Notes: generated from the sequence alone by a model not told the origin. A stretch of 64,000 nucleotides of DNA from Hyphomicrobium nitrativorans NL23 (GCF_000503895.1 NC_022997.1:3413821-3477820); one strand, 5' to 3'; shown: positions 25,556 to 34,981, counted from the first letter of the stretch. Translations and numbers: made by a program.

Positions 25556-26578
25556 TTAGCTGCGCTGTTCGAAGATCTGATCGAAGACCGCGCCGTCTTT
25601 GAAGTGCGTCTCGAAGGCCTTGTCCCAACCACCGAACGCATCGTCGATAGTGAACAGATTGATCGGCGAAAGCTGATCCTTGTACTTCTCAGCAAACTGC
25701 TGGTTGCGCGGACGGTAATAGTGCTTGCCGGCCAGATCCTGGGCCTCGTCGCTGTAGAGGTATTCGAGGTACGCCTCGGCGACCTTGCGCGTGCCTTTGC
25801 GGTCGACGTTGACATCAACGACACCGACCGTCGGCTCAGCGAGGATCGAGATCGAAGGCAAAATGATCTCGAACTTGTCCGGGCCAAGCTCCTTGGTCGC
25901 GAGGTGCGCTTCGTTCTCCCAGGAGAGGAACACGTCGCCGATGGCACGCTCGGTGAAGGTGGTGAGTGCGCCGCGGGCGCCCGAGTCGAGAACGGGGACG
26001 TTCTTGTAGAGCTTCGTAACGAACTCCTGGGCCTTCTCGTCGCTGCCGTACTTCAGCTTGGCGTAGTGCCAGGCTGCGAGATAGTTCCACTGCGCGCCGC
26101 CCGAGGTCTTGGGGTTCGGCGTGATCACGGCGACGCCTTCCTTCACCAGATCGTCCCAGTCCTTGATGCCCTTCGGGTTGCCCGTGCGGACGAGGAAAAC
26201 GATGGTGGAGGTGTAAGGCGCTGAGTTGTCCTTGAGGCGCGACTGCCAGCCTTCGGGAAGCAGCTGGCGCTGCTGGCGGATCGCGTCGACGTCGCGGGCG
26301 AGAGCGAGCGTGACGACATCGGCCTCAAGGCCGTCGATCACGGCGCGCGCCTGCTTGCCGGAGCCGCCGTGCGACTGACGGATCGTGAGGTCTTCGGTGT
26401 TGCCCTGCTCTTTCCAATGCTTCTTAAAGAGTTCGTTGTATTCCTGATAGAATTCGCGCGTCGGATCGTAGGAAACGTTCAAAATCTCGGTGGCGTAAGA
26501 GGCTGCGGCCAGCCCCACGACACCGGCCGACGCGGCCAGCGCAAGAGCAGTTCGGCGGGAAAATTTCAGAAGTGACAT
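25556..26578 (-). CDS. Periplasmic sulfate-binding protein (Sbp), copy 1
   Basis: High-affinity sulfate receptor for the CysTWA transporter. 340 residues from the ATG at 26578, preceded by GGAGAGGA. The N-terminus [14 protein letters not shown] resembles a twin-arginine signal; the mature part starts near [15 protein letters not shown], the Sbp/CysP signature. Conserved ligand-region motifs include [33 protein letters not shown] and [16 protein letters not shown]. It is a paralogue of the protein at 27.5 kb; the two genes are divergent. The shared 13-bp motif lies 62 bp before the start. Confidence 0.95.
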   Translation of the reverse strand: MSLLKFSRRTALALAASAGVVGLAAASYATEILNVSYDPTREFYQEYNELFKKHWKEQGNTEDLTIRQSHGGSGKQARAVIDGLEADVVTLALARDVDAIRQQRQLLPEGWQSRLKDNSAPYTSTIVFLVRTGNPKGIKDWDDLVKEGVAVITPNPKTSGGAQWNYLAAWHYAKLKYGSDEKAQEFVTKLYKNVPVLDSGARGALTTFTERAIGDVFLSWENEAHLATKELGPDKFEIILPSISILAEPTVGVVDVNVDRKGTRKVAEAYLEYLYSDEAQDLAGKHYYRPRNQQFAEKYKDQLSPINLFTIDDAFGGWDKAFETHFKDGAVFDQIFEQRS

Positions 26579-27081
26579 GTGATGGTTCCTCTCCAATGAG
26601 ATCAACTGGGAGGACCCTAGGCGTGGGCTTGCTTGCGACGAACCAAGAAGAAGTGCTGAGCTTATGAACGAACGCGAACTCTCTCTTTGTGACGGAAAAG
26701 AGAGGGGGCGTCAGGCCGCGCCCCGCCCCGCTTCACGCTGCCCTTTGTTATATCGCTCCGGATTGTATCCTTCGCACTTCTTGTTATTTGACGCTCGAAG
26801 CCCGAAACGGCTTGATGGGCTTGCGACACGGTCCTCGTGCTCGCCGCGGTGATTTGAGGTTCGCTTGCGCCGCGTCATCAAACGCTAAGGAGCATCCATG
26901 TCGTCCTTCGCTTCCCTTCGCGGCCAAGATGCCGCAGCCCGTCTCTCGGCCAGCCTTTCGCGCACTCTCTCGTGTCGGTGTTGTTGATGCCATGAGCCTG
27001 GATGCACCCTGCGCATCCGGCATTTGAAACCCATCACATCGTTCACGAGTTAGCCCGCCGAAAACGGGAAAGGACGAGACT
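26579..27081. other. Divergent intergenic region between the sulfate-binding protein genes
   Basis: 503 bp. It holds the leader and promoter of the minus-strand sbp gene, including the shared motif at 26640-26652, and presumably the promoter of the plus-strand small gene at 27082. A weak variant of the motif (TTCTTGTTATTTG, 26778-26790, 10 of 13 matches to the cysT copy) is in the plus orientation. I see no coding frame with a convincing start. Confidence 0.4.
26640..26652 (-). promoter_or_regulatory. Shared 13-bp motif, sulfate-binding protein copy
   Basis: GAACCAAGAAGAA, identical over 13 bp (16 with flank) to the site upstream of the XRE-cupin gene and 11 of 13 with the site upstream of the cysT operon. 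The distance to the ATG is 62 bp, similar to the 58 bp in front of the XRE-cupin gene. Confidence 0.42.
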
Positions 27082-27288
27082 ATGTCAGACGCCTATGTCA
27101 TCGAAGTCGCCAACGAGACCGCCGGTATCGTGGTGCGCCAGGAGAACGAGAAGACCTATCGCTTCCATGCCTCCCTGCCCCGCTACTATCCGCTCGACGG
27201 AAAGCTTTTCTCAGCTCCGCGCGACGCCGAACGGGCTGCGATCGCGCAGTTCGGAAACCGCTTTAGGCAGAAGGCGAGGGCTGCATGA
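27082..27288 (+). CDS. Small conserved-looking protein upstream of second sbp
   Basis: 68 residues: MSDAYVIEVANETAGIVVRQ, then a basic, aromatic segment (YRFHASLPRYYPLDGKLF) and FSAPRDAERAAIAQFGNRFR. It has no signal peptide and no cysteines. Codon use matches the neighbours, and it starts soon after GGAAAGGACGAGAC, which contains an AAGGA site. I do not recognise a family. It lies 240 bp before the second sulfate-binding protein gene in the same direction, with an intrinsic terminator between, so joint transcription is possible only if that terminator is bypassed. Confidence 0.65.
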   Translation: MSDAYVIEVANETAGIVVRQENEKTYRFHASLPRYYPLDGKLFSAPRDAERAAIAQFGNRFRQKARAA

Positions 27289-27450
27289 CGGCTTTCGGGG
27301 CTGGCCTGCATGGCTCTGCCCAGGCATGCAGGCCAGACCCGCCTATTTCGCGGATTTCTGCTTCTTTTCTTCCCTTCAAACGGTCGCTCCGCATCCTGCA
27401 TGGCCGTGTGTCTCCCTGGACCAGGTCGTCACCGGCCGCGGTTCTGCCTC

Positions 27451-27485
27451 GGGCCGGCTCGCTTCAACGAGCCGGCCCCTTTTTC
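27451..27485 (+). terminator. Intrinsic terminator in the leader of the second sbp gene
   Basis: GGGCCGGCTCG (27451-27461), a 6-nt loop CTTCAA, CGAGCCGGCCC (27468-27478), then CTTTTTC. The 11-bp stem and T-run make a strong rho-independent terminator. It ends 43 bp before the ATG of the second sulfate-binding protein gene. The upstream segment ACCGGCCGCGG (27431-27441) could pair with part of the stem, so a conditional attenuator is possible. Confidence 0.75.
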
Positions 27486-27527
27486 GAGCTTCTTCTTTTC
27501 CGTTCCGTCTGAGAAAGGGTCAAACAG

Positions 27528-28550
27528 ATGACGTTCTTCCGCAAAGCTCTTGTCGGCGTCGGCCTAGGCGCCCTCGCCGTCGCGCCGCTGGCGGCGCACG
27601 CCGATAGCACAACGCTGCTCAACGCCTCCTACGACGTGTCACGCGAGCTTTATAAAGAGATCAACCCGGCGTTCTCCGCGCATTGGAAAGCGGCGCAGGG
27701 GAGCGATGTCACGGTCAACCAGTCGCATGGCCCTTCGACCAAGCAGGCGCTTGCCGTCGCATCGGGTCTCGACGCCGACGTGGTGACGCTCAACCAGCCG
27801 ACCGACCTCGATCATCTCGCCGAAAAGGGCGTGATCGCGGCCGACTGGAAAAGCAAATTCCCGCACGACGCGGCTCCGTACACCTCGACCAGCGTGTTTC
27901 TCGTGCGCAAGGGCAATCCGAAGGGAATCAAGGACTGGAACGACCTGACGAAGCCCGGCATCTCCGTCGTCATTCCCAATCCGAAGACGTCAGGCAACGG
28001 GCGCTACACGTATCTCGCGGCCTGGGGTTACGCGCTGGAGAACCTCAAGGGCGACGACAAGGCGCGTGAGTTTGTCGGCAATCTCATCGCCAACGTGCCG
28101 ATCCTCGACGGCGGCGGACGTGGCGCCACGACCTCCTTCACCCAGCGCGATGTCGGCGACGCCCTTGTGACGTTCGAGAACGAGGCCAAGCTCGTCGCGG
28201 CCGAGTTCGGAGACCAGTTCGACATCGTCTATCCCTCGCTCAGCATCGAGGCCGCGCCACCTGTTGCCGTGGTGGAGAAGGTCACGGCAAATCGCGGCAC
28301 GGCCGCACTCGCGAAGGCCTATCTCGACTACCTCTTCGAGGACGAGGCGCAGGCCATCATTGCCAAGCACAACTTCCGTCCGCGTAGCGAGGCAATTCTT
28401 GCGGCCAATGCCGAACAGTTTCCGCCGATCAAGACGTTCAAGCTCGAACAGTACTTCGAGAGCTGGGCCAAGGCTCAGGACGACCACTTCAAGGACGGCG
28501 GTGTCTACGACCAGATCGTCGAGGCGCAGGCGCAGGCCAGGAGCAACTGA
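27528..28550 (+). CDS. Periplasmic sulfate-binding protein (Sbp), copy 2
   Basis: 340 residues with a normal Sec signal (KALVGVGLGALAVAPLAAHA, cut before DSTTLL). Sbp/CysP motifs are clear: NASYDVSRELYKEINPAF, NQSHGPSTKQALAVASGLDADVV (split by a few residues), [17 protein letters not shown] and NPKTSGNGRYTYLAAW. A purine-rich AAAGGG lies before the ATG. It is a diverged paralogue of copy 1, whose signal is twin-arginine-like. Both would serve the single CysTWA transporter in this window; different affinity or sulfate/thiosulfate preference is possible. A strong terminator follows. Confidence 0.95.
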   Translation: MTFFRKALVGVGLGALAVAPLAAHADSTTLLNASYDVSRELYKEINPAFSAHWKAAQGSDVTVNQSHGPSTKQALAVASGLDADVVTLNQPTDLDHLAEKGVIAADWKSKFPHDAAPYTSTSVFLVRKGNPKGIKDWNDLTKPGISVVIPNPKTSGNGRYTYLAAWGYALENLKGDDKAREFVGNLIANVPILDGGGRGATTSFTQRDVGDALVTFENEAKLVAAEFGDQFDIVYPSLSIEAAPPVAVVEKVTANRGTAALAKAYLDYLFEDEAQAIIAKHNFRPRSEAILAANAEQFPPIKTFKLEQYFESWAKAQDDHFKDGGVYDQIVEAQAQARSN

Positions 28551-28579
28551 TGAGCTGCACGCCAAAGGTTTAGCGCTTC

Positions 28580-28615
28580 GACCCCGGCCGCTATCCCCGG
28601 CCGGGGTCTTTTTCT
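28580..28615 (+). terminator. Rho-independent terminator after second sbp
   Basis: GACCCCGGCCG (28580-28590), a 7-nt loop, CGGCCGGGGTC (28598-28608), then TTTTTCTTT. Perfect 11-bp stem, 29 bp after the stop codon. Confidence 0.9.
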
Positions 28616-28652
28616 TTCGCGTGACCATTGCGGCTCGGCGGAGCGAACTCGT

Positions 28653-31331
28653 TTATCCCTTACCTTCGTCCAGAATTTTTCGCACCTTGAACGCGAGATC
28701 TTCAAGGCTGAAGGGCTTGGTGAGCAGGCCGGTGCCCGCATCCAAAATGCCGTTGTGCACGATTGCGTTGCGCGTATAGCCCGTCGTGTAGAGCACCTTG
28801 ATGTTCGTCTGCAGCCTACGCACGAGGTCGGCAAGCTCCCGGCCGGACATTTCGGGCATCACGATGTCCGTGAAAAGCAGCGAGAACTTTTCGCCTCGCT
28901 CGAAGATGCGAAGCGCCTCCCCAGGTCCCGCGGCCTCAGCAACGGTATAGCCAAGCTCTCGCAACGCCTCGACGGACAGGGCGCGGACCCGGTCGTCGTC
29001 CTCGACCACGAGAATGGATTCGTTTTTTGCGCCACGGTAGACCGGCAGAGGCGGCACAGGATCGGCTTCCTCGACGTCGGCACTGTGGCGTGGCAGGTAG
29101 ATCTTGACCGTCGTTCCGATGTTCGCTTCGGAATAAATCTTCACGTGCCCGCCCGACTGGCGAACGAAGCCGTAAACCTGACTCAGACCGAGGCCCGTTC
29201 CCTTGCCGACTTCCTTGGTGGTGAAGAACGGTTCGAACGCCTTGGAGATGAGATCCACGCTCATACCGCAGCCGGTGTCGGCAACGGCGATCATCACGAA
29301 CTGGCCCGGCGCAATCGCGTACTCCTGGGCGTAGGCGTCGTCCACGAAGACATTCTGCGCTTCGATCGTGAGCTTGCCGCCGTTCGGCATCGCATCGCGT
29401 GCATTGACTGCAAGGTTGAGGATGGCGTTTTCCAGTTGCGCCGGATCGGCCTTGATCTGCCACAGCCCCGCTGCGATCACCGTCTCGACGTCGATGTTCC
29501 CTCCCAGCGTTCTGGACAGGAGCTCGCTCATGCCCGCCACCAGCCTGTTGATGGCCAGCGGCTCCGGGGAAAGCGGCTGCTGGCGGGAAAAGGCGAGCAA
29601 TCGCTGCGTCAGGATCGCCGCACGGTTCGCGCCGTCGATCGCCGCCTCAACGAAGCGGCCGACATCCGTGTCGCCGCGTGCGAGCCTGCGCTGGAGAAGG
29701 TTCAATCCGCTGATGACGATGGCCAGCATGTTGTTGAAGTCATGCGCGATGCCGCCCGTGAGCTGGCCCACCGCCTCCATCTTGTGGATCTGGCGCAACT
29801 GTTCCTCGATCTTGGAGCGCGCCTCCACTTCCTCGCGGACACGCTGCTCCAGCGTGGCATTCAGCGTATGGAGCGCCGCTTCGGCCCGGCGCCGCTCCGC
29901 AACTTCGCGCTCGGCAGCCTGGATCAGTCGCGCGTTGTCGATGGCCGTCGCCGCCTGTCCTGCAATGCCGACCAGAAGCTCCTCATGCTCTGCAACGAAT
30001 TTCGCCGGTTCGCCGTGGCCGAAGAAGAGCCCGCCGATCACCTCGCCCGTCCGCGAGACAACGGGCACGGCCAGATAGCTTCTGACGGGAAGGTGGCCTT
30101 CCGGCATGCCGTAATGGGGGGCACTCTTGCCGTAGCGCGGATCGTTCGGGATATCGTCGGAGCGGACAATGGCGGATCCGCTGAACGTGGGCGCGAATAC
30201 AGCAGTGTTGCGCGGCATCGGGAACTTATCGAACTTGTCGCGCGACACGCCCGACAAGGCGTAAAGCATGTAGCTCTCGCCTTTTTTGTTTGCGACGTTG
30301 TAGAAAAATGCACCGAATTCGGCGCCGACGAGATCCGTCGCAGCGTCCGTTACGATTTCCACGATACGGTCGACGTCGAGCTCGGCTGCGACGGCGGCGC
30401 CGGTGCGGTTCAACACCGCGAGCTTATGGGATTCGGCACGGATCGCCCGTTCGGTCTCAAATTGCTCGGTGACGTCGTTGCCTTGGACGAAGATCCCCGT
30501 CGTCTCTCCATCTTCCGAGACGATCGGTTGATAGATAAAATCTAGGAAACGCTCGTTCGATCCGCCGCCCGACTGCTGGATCTTCACCGCCACCCCGCGC
30601 CCAACGTATGGCTCGCCTGTTTCATAGGCGCGATCCAGAAGATCGAGGAAGCCTTGCTCAACGATCTCCGGCAGCGCTTCCTTGACGGTTTTTCCCGTCA
30701 CGTCGCGATGACCCACGAGCGTCTTATACGCCTGATTGGCCATCACGAAGCGATGCTCCGGCCCGCTCAAAACCGACAGGAACCCCGGTGCCTGCTCGAA
30801 CATGCGCTTCAGGCTTTCGCGCTCGGCTTCGAGCGCGCGCTGAGCCTGGATCTTCGCGGTGATCTCCACAACGATCGCCATGACGCCGATGGGAACGCCC
30901 TCGTCGCTCAGAAGGGGCGAATAATCCAGGTCCAACCAGACTTGCTCGGGCTTCCCGTCACGGCGGTAAAGGGTCAGCGGGAACTCGCGGTAGGCGAGCG
31001 TTTTGCCTGAGAGGCCGGTCCTCATGATGTTATCGTTGAAATCGGCAACCTCCGGCCAGCCCTCACGAACCTTCGAACCGAAAAGTTTGGGATGACGGTC
31101 GCCGGCAAATCCCGAATAGGCATCGTTGTAGATCATGATGCCGTCCTCGCCCCACAGCGTCACGATCGGAACATGCGATTGGAGGATCAGCCCAACCGCA
31201 CTTTTTTGGCTGAGTGGCCAATCTTCAAGCGTGCCGAGCGCCGTCCCCGTCCAATCGAACGCCGCGATGATGTCGGCGACTTCTCCGCCACCTGTCAGGA
31301 ATGGGTGCGCATCGGATGTTGGTTTCTGCAA
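28653..31331 (-). CDS. Hybrid sensor histidine kinase (PAS-PAS-GAF-HisKA-HATPase-REC)
   Basis: 892 residues, no transmembrane span, so probably a soluble sensor. Two PAS-like domains (about 45-160 and 175-290), a GAF domain (about 305-470), a coiled linker, HisKA with the phosphoacceptor H530 in [14 protein letters not shown], an HATPase_c domain ([38 protein letters not shown]), and a C-terminal receiver starting [13 protein letters not shown] with the phosphorylated Asp in [13 protein letters not shown]. The PAS/GAF set suggests a redox, light or small-molecule signal; no chromophore-binding cysteine motif is evident. No separate response regulator or phosphotransferase is adjacent. Confidence 0.93.
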   Translation of the reverse strand: MQKPTSDAHPFLTGGGEVADIIAAFDWTGTALGTLEDWPLSQKSAVGLILQSHVPIVTLWGEDGIMIYNDAYSGFAGDRHPKLFGSKVREGWPEVADFNDNIMRTGLSGKTLAYREFPLTLYRRDGKPEQVWLDLDYSPLLSDEGVPIGVMAIVVEITAKIQAQRALEAERESLKRMFEQAPGFLSVLSGPEHRFVMANQAYKTLVGHRDVTGKTVKEALPEIVEQGFLDLLDRAYETGEPYVGRGVAVKIQQSGGGSNERFLDFIYQPIVSEDGETTGIFVQGNDVTEQFETERAIRAESHKLAVLNRTGAAVAAELDVDRIVEIVTDAATDLVGAEFGAFFYNVANKKGESYMLYALSGVSRDKFDKFPMPRNTAVFAPTFSGSAIVRSDDIPNDPRYGKSAPHYGMPEGHLPVRSYLAVPVVSRTGEVIGGLFFGHGEPAKFVAEHEELLVGIAGQAATAIDNARLIQAAEREVAERRRAEAALHTLNATLEQRVREEVEARSKIEEQLRQIHKMEAVGQLTGGIAHDFNNMLAIVISGLNLLQRRLARGDTDVGRFVEAAIDGANRAAILTQRLLAFSRQQPLSPEPLAINRLVAGMSELLSRTLGGNIDVETVIAAGLWQIKADPAQLENAILNLAVNARDAMPNGGKLTIEAQNVFVDDAYAQEYAIAPGQFVMIAVADTGCGMSVDLISKAFEPFFTTKEVGKGTGLGLSQVYGFVRQSGGHVKIYSEANIGTTVKIYLPRHSADVEEADPVPPLPVYRGAKNESILVVEDDDRVRALSVEALRELGYTVAEAAGPGEALRIFERGEKFSLLFTDIVMPEMSGRELADLVRRLQTNIKVLYTTGYTRNAIVHNGILDAGTGLLTKPFSLEDLAFKVRKILDEGKG

Positions 31332-31799
31332 TGGACGCTCTTAGCGGATATGCCTATCGGGCCTGCACGTCTGTCTTCAACTCACGCCGAGCAGCGAATC
31401 TCCCCGACATGCCGCGCAGCACACCGCCGTGCCCATCGCTCCATAACGGTTGAACGAGCCTCCGCAACCCGTGCTGCAACCCAAAGCTTGCCGAAGACGC
31501 TTCGCCGCCTTCTGCCTACCCTCGCCTGTCAACGCCAAGAATGACGAAACAGATCCTGGCAGGGTTCGCAGAAGCGGCCGCTCTCACCGCCCCCTGGATT
31601 AGCCGCTAACTCACGCTCCGGGCTTAGGTTCCCCGAAGGCACTCCACCTTGCCGCAAATTCATGCGCGGAGCTTCGCAAACCGGTGCCGAACGGCCTTGT
31701 CAGGAGATCCACGCCGACAACAACCGGGCAGAGGCCCCGGCAAGGTCATCAGCAAATCACCGCGCAGCGGTCGCCAGCTTTTTTTGGATTGAAATGAAT
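31332..31799. other. Intergenic region upstream of hybrid kinase and tRNA-Leu
   Basis: 468 bp between the start of the kinase (minus) and the 3' end of the tRNA gene (minus). I see no supported gene, repeat or hairpin with a T-run. The first part presumably contains the kinase promoter. Confidence 0.4.
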
Positions 31800-31886
31800 T
31801 GGTGCGGACGGTGGGAATCGAACCCACACGACGTTGCCGTCTCAGGATTTTAAGTCCTGTGTGTCTACCAGTTCCACCACGTCCGC
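31800..31886 (-). tRNA. tRNA-Leu (UAA anticodon)
   Basis: 87 nt including an encoded CCA (31800-31802). Acceptor arms GCGGACG and CGTCCGC pair. The D-arm reads TGGTAGAC, the anticodon stem-loop is CAGGA-CTTAAAA-TCCTG with TAA at positions 34-36, there is a long variable arm (GAGACGGCAACGTC, class II as expected for Leu), and the T-loop is GGTTCGATTCC. It decodes UUA/UUG codons. It stands alone, 35 bp from the end of the ceramidase-like gene. Confidence 0.97.
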
Positions 31887-31921
31887 GGAGGCCCGCTTTA
31901 TGCGACGATCCGCGTCCAGGC

Positions 31922-32656
31922 TCAAGCCGGACCGTTGAGCCTCGCCCCCGAGCTTCCGTAGCGGATTGCGGCGCGGAGCAACAGGTAAAGCGTCAAGGCG
32001 TTGAGCACATGCCACAGGAAATGCGTTCCGACCACCAGGTCGCCAAGCCGGATGCGGTTGCAGAGTTCGAGATCCAATGTGCGGAAGGTCATCGAGGCCA
32101 GGAACACCACGCCCGCAAGTCCTATGAGCCGCCAAGCGGGATGGCGGAGCGCGGCGAGAAGCGCGGCCGCGCCGATCAGCGCGAAAAAGGCCGGGGCATA
32201 ACCCAGGGTGCCGTTGAAGCAGCGGGCCCCCGTTCGCGAGGTGATCGGCAGCAGGGTATCGTATCGGCATTCGATGGTGCCGGAGTACCAGAGCGTGGCG
32301 TAGAAGGCGGCGACACCAGCCACCGCCACCAGCCAGTGCAGCCCGAGGAAGCGCCTCAATACGAATCCGAAGTAGGCTAGCATGAAGAGCGCAATCGGGA
32401 TTGTGTCCGCGAGTGCCGCCCAACGTGTTGCATAGGTGTGAAAAAGGAAGCTGCCGGCGCCTATGGTGTACGTCAGCAAGATCAGCAACGCCGCCGACGT
32501 ATGCCGGCGCTCAGGGGGTGCTGCCCAGTAATCCCGCGTTGCGACCGCAGCTGCGACGATGAACGCGCCATTGGTCAACGCATTCATTGGCTCTGCCCAG
32601 AACGCCGGGTCTTGTCCGCGCTCGCAGTAGATGAAGATCTGTTGACTGAGGCTCAT
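31922..32656 (-). CDS. Ceramidase-like integral membrane protein
   Basis: 244 residues, about seven membrane spans, resembling the alkaline ceramidase family (PF05875, CREST superfamily). Signature residues are YCERG near the N-terminus, PMNALTNGAFIVAA, GSFLFHTYATRWAALADTIPI with the His and Asp of the proposed metal site, and the C-terminal GTHFLWHVLNA with two more His. In the wider family these residues bind zinc and hydrolyse lipid amides. Whether this bacterium makes sphingolipids cannot be told here, and the natural substrate may differ. Confidence 0.85.
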   Translation of the reverse strand: MSLSQQIFIYCERGQDPAFWAEPMNALTNGAFIVAAAVATRDYWAAPPERRHTSAALLILLTYTIGAGSFLFHTYATRWAALADTIPIALFMLAYFGFVLRRFLGLHWLVAVAGVAAFYATLWYSGTIECRYDTLLPITSRTGARCFNGTLGYAPAFFALIGAAALLAALRHPAWRLIGLAGVVFLASMTFRTLDLELCNRIRLGDLVVGTHFLWHVLNALTLYLLLRAAIRYGSSGARLNGPA

Positions 32657-32761
32657 GGACGAACGCTCTCGGAGCTAAGACGCGGCGGGTTTAAAGGCTC
32701 TGGCGATGAAAGCGCGCGCCTCGCACGCTTGCTCCGTTGGTGCGTGAGGTCGGTTGCTTTA

Positions 32762-32919
32762 GGTCGTGAACCCAATCAGGATGGCATCACGGTGCGAGGG
32801 CTTTTGTTCGGCTGGCAGGAGCAAGGTCGCAGCAAACCTCTACGGTTTGGCAGACCATGCGACGCCGCCATCGGGCAATCTTGTCTCATCGTGACGCCAT
32901 CCTGATTGGGTTTGGAGCC
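32762..32919. mobile_element. MITE-like element, short copy
   Basis: 158-bp non-coding element flanked on both sides by TA (32760-32761 and 32920-32921). Its right 30 bp are identical to the right terminal inverted repeat of the 289-bp copy at 62.1 kb. Its left end matches from position 8 inward (ACCCAATCAGGATGGC) but the outer seven bases have drifted (GGTCGTG instead of GGCTCCA). Interior sequence near both ends is also shared, with about 130 bp missing from the middle. TA duplication suggests mobilisation by an IS630/Tc1-type transposase; none is in the window. Confidence 0.75.
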
Positions 32920-32995
32920 TAGGATGTGCGGGTTTGGATGCGCGTTCAATCCCCTGGCGGTGAGATGCGCGCGAGCATAACAAAGGTCTGAGCCC

Positions 32996-33277
32996 ATGCG
33001 ATGCGCCATGGTCGTTGCCGCGTGCTTTCTTCCGGTGCTGTCCGCGCCCGGTGCCGAGGCGCGCCGCGATACCGCTCCCAAATCCGTTAAGGCTTGCAGC
33101 CAGCACGGCAACGGTTGCCTTGTGGCGCCTGTGCGCAAAGCGCGTTTCGGCCTCGAAGCCCAACTCAAGAGCGGGACGTGGATCCCTTGTCGGGGCGATT
33201 GCCGCGAAACGATCCGCCAGGACGTGCTGGATTTCTGGGAGACGCAAGCCGACCGGGCGCTCGCGATCGGCCGCTAA
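32996..33277 (+). CDS. Small secreted protein of unknown function
   Basis: 93 residues with a signal peptide (MVVAACFLPVLSAPGAEA). The mature part has three cysteines in the pattern CSQHGNGC and WIPCRGDC, so one or two disulfides are likely, and a helical C-terminus (ETIRQDVLDFWETQADRA). Similar small CxxDC proteins occur in other rhizobial genomes, without known function. It starts 76 bp after the MITE-like element and is convergent with the thioredoxin-like gene. Confidence 0.72.
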   Translation: MRCAMVVAACFLPVLSAPGAEARRDTAPKSVKACSQHGNGCLVAPVRKARFGLEAQLKSGTWIPCRGDCRETIRQDVLDFWETQADRALAIGR

Positions 33278-33301
33278 GCCAGCCGGACCGGGCCGATCCG
33301 G

Positions 33302-33856
33302 TCAGTTGGATGCGCGCCGTTCGAGTTCGGGCGCGGGAGCGGGCGGCGTTCCGCCGGAAGCCTGTTCCATCAGCGTTCTGAGCTCGGTGGGGTCTTCGAT
33401 GTCGATGGTGTGCGGAAATTCCGGATCCTTACCCCGCACGTGCTTCATCACTTCGCCCTCGGCGCTGTAAAAAATCGTGCGCGGAATGTACGTGCCGTCC
33501 GGCGCGAACGCGCCGTTATCCTGCGGACGCCGATCCACATCGACGAGCACCATAACGAAGTTGCGAGAGCCAGCGACAACGCCCGGATCTTTCCAAACCT
33601 CGCGGTAACGCCGGCAGGCCTTACACCACTCGGCGTGGAACACCATCACGAGCGGTTTTCCGGTGCGCGTCGCTTCCCGGATGCCGGGACCCACATCGCG
33701 CCATTCGATCTCGGCTCCGTTCCACGCCTCCGCGAGGTTCGGAGCGCGCGGAGCAGCGGGTGCCTGAGCCATTGCGCCCCAGGCAAGAAGCGCAAACGCG
33801 GCCGCAATGGTGCGCTGACAAGATGGTCCGACGAGTGTGCGAAGCGACATCGACAT
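33302..33856 (-). CDS. Secreted thioredoxin-like protein
   Basis: 184 residues from the ATG at 33856, with a signal peptide (RTIAAAFALLAWGAMAQA). A thioredoxin fold carries the redox pair in VMVFHAEWCKACRRYREVW (CKAC), and the cis-proline region is YIPRTIFYSAEG. Probable periplasmic thiol oxidoreductase or reductase. A Pro/Ala-rich C-terminal tail (GGTPPAPAPELERR) follows the fold. Two in-frame ATGs two codons apart make the exact start uncertain. Confidence 0.82.
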   Translation of the reverse strand: MSMSLRTLVGPSCQRTIAAAFALLAWGAMAQAPAAPRAPNLAEAWNGAEIEWRDVGPGIREATRTGKPLVMVFHAEWCKACRRYREVWKDPGVVAGSRNFVMVLVDVDRRPQDNGAFAPDGTYIPRTIFYSAEGEVMKHVRGKDPEFPHTIDIEDPTELRTLMEQASGGTPPAPAPELERRASN

Positions 33857-33937
33857 GGATAATCGGGCTCCCGACTTGAGATGGGATGTTTTCCCGGATC
33901 CTGACCGCCGTGGCAAGCCTCATCGGGAACCTAAGGA

Positions 33938-33972
33938 AACGAAACGGCCGGGCGCGCGTCCGCTCCCGGCCG
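33938..33972 (-). terminator. Terminator after the 34-kb hydrolase gene
   Basis: On the minus strand: CGGCCGGG, a 12-nt loop, CCCGGCCG, then TTTCGTTTCC. It is 25 bp beyond the stop of the hydrolase at 33997. The T-tract is interrupted, so moderate strength. Confidence 0.6.
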
Positions 33973-33996
33973 GTCTCGATCCTTCATCGCTCTGCG

Positions 33997-34821
33997 TCAA
34001 CTCTGCGCGAACGCAAGGAGATCGGCGTTGAGCTGGTCCTTGTGCGTATCGGTGATACCGTGCGGCGCGCCGGGATAGACCTTCAACTCGGCGTGTTTCA
34101 CGATTTCCGCCGATGCGCGTCCCGCCGCGTCGATGGGGACAATCTGGTCGTCATCGCCGTGCACGACGAGGGTCGGGACGTCGAACTTCTTCAGGTCGTC
34201 GCGGAAGTCTGTCTCAGAGAATGCCTTGATGCTGTCGTAGGTGTTCTTGTGACCGCCCTGCATTCCCTGGCGCCAGAAGCTGTCGATCGCACCTTGCGAG
34301 GCCTTGGCACCGGGCCGGTTGAAGCCGAAAAACGGCCCGGAGGCGATGTCCTGGTAGAGCTGAGAGCGGTCGGCGATCGAGCCTGCCCGGATGCCGTCGA
34401 ACACCTCGATGGGGAGGCCGCCAGGATTATCTGCGGTTTTCACCATCAGCGGCGGCACGGCGGAAACGAGCGCGGCCTTGGCCACGCGCGCCGTGCCGTG
34501 GCGGCCGATGTAGCGTGTCACCTCTCCGCCGCCGGTCGAGAAGCCGACGAGGATCACATCGCGAAGATCGAGGTGCTCGATCAGCTCGGCGAGATCGTCG
34601 GCATAATGGTCCATGTCGTTGCCGTCCCACGGCTGGCTCGAACGGCCATGGCCGCGCCTGTCGTGGGCGATCACGCGGAAGCCGTTGTTCGCGAGATGGA
34701 GCATCTGCGATTCCCAGCTGTCGGCGCTCAGCGGCCAACCGTGGCTGAACACCACGGGCTGCCCCTTGCCCCAGTCCTTGTAATAGATCTCAACGCCGTC
34801 CCGGGTGGTGAAGGTGGTCAT
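33997..34821 (-). CDS. Haloperoxidase/arylesterase-like alpha/beta hydrolase
   Basis: 274 residues, cofactor-free haloperoxidase/esterase-like branch of the alpha/beta hydrolases. Oxyanion [10 protein letters not shown], nucleophile elbow GFSTGGGE, acid in [11 protein letters not shown], His in [13 protein letters not shown]. The family hydrolyses esters and can make peracids. It is divergent from the OhrR-type regulator at 34.98 kb, with palindromic operators in between, so it is probably controlled by that regulator. Confidence 0.9.
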   Translation of the reverse strand: MTTFTTRDGVEIYYKDWGKGQPVVFSHGWPLSADSWESQMLHLANNGFRVIAHDRRGHGRSSQPWDGNDMDHYADDLAELIEHLDLRDVILVGFSTGGGEVTRYIGRHGTARVAKAALVSAVPPLMVKTADNPGGLPIEVFDGIRAGSIADRSQLYQDIASGPFFGFNRPGAKASQGAIDSFWRQGMQGGHKNTYDSIKAFSETDFRDDLKKFDVPTLVVHGDDDQIVPIDAAGRASAEIVKHAELKVYPGAPHGITDTHKDQLNADLLAFAQS

Positions 34822-34864
34822 GACGTGTCTCCTTCGATCGCGGGCCGCAGCCCTATTAATAGCT

Positions 34865-34934
34865 CACGATTAAATCGTGTGCGATTTATTTAGACCCTCC
34901 TTGTCCGGCTGTCAAGCGCTTGCGATTAAATCGC
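34865..34934. promoter_or_regulatory. Paired palindromic operators between hydrolase and OhrR-type regulator
   Basis: Two related palindromes: CACGATTAAATCGTG (34865-34879) and GCGATTAAATCGC (34922-34934), sharing the core CGATTAAATCG. Each is followed by a further half-site (GTGCGATTT, GTGCGATTA). They lie 44 bp from the hydrolase start and 48 bp from the regulator start. MarR/OhrR dimers bind such AT-cored palindromes, so control of both divergent genes is likely. Confidence 0.65.
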
Positions 34935-34981
34935 GTGCGATTATATTCGGAGCACGCCGATACGTCCTGGAGATTCGCCGC

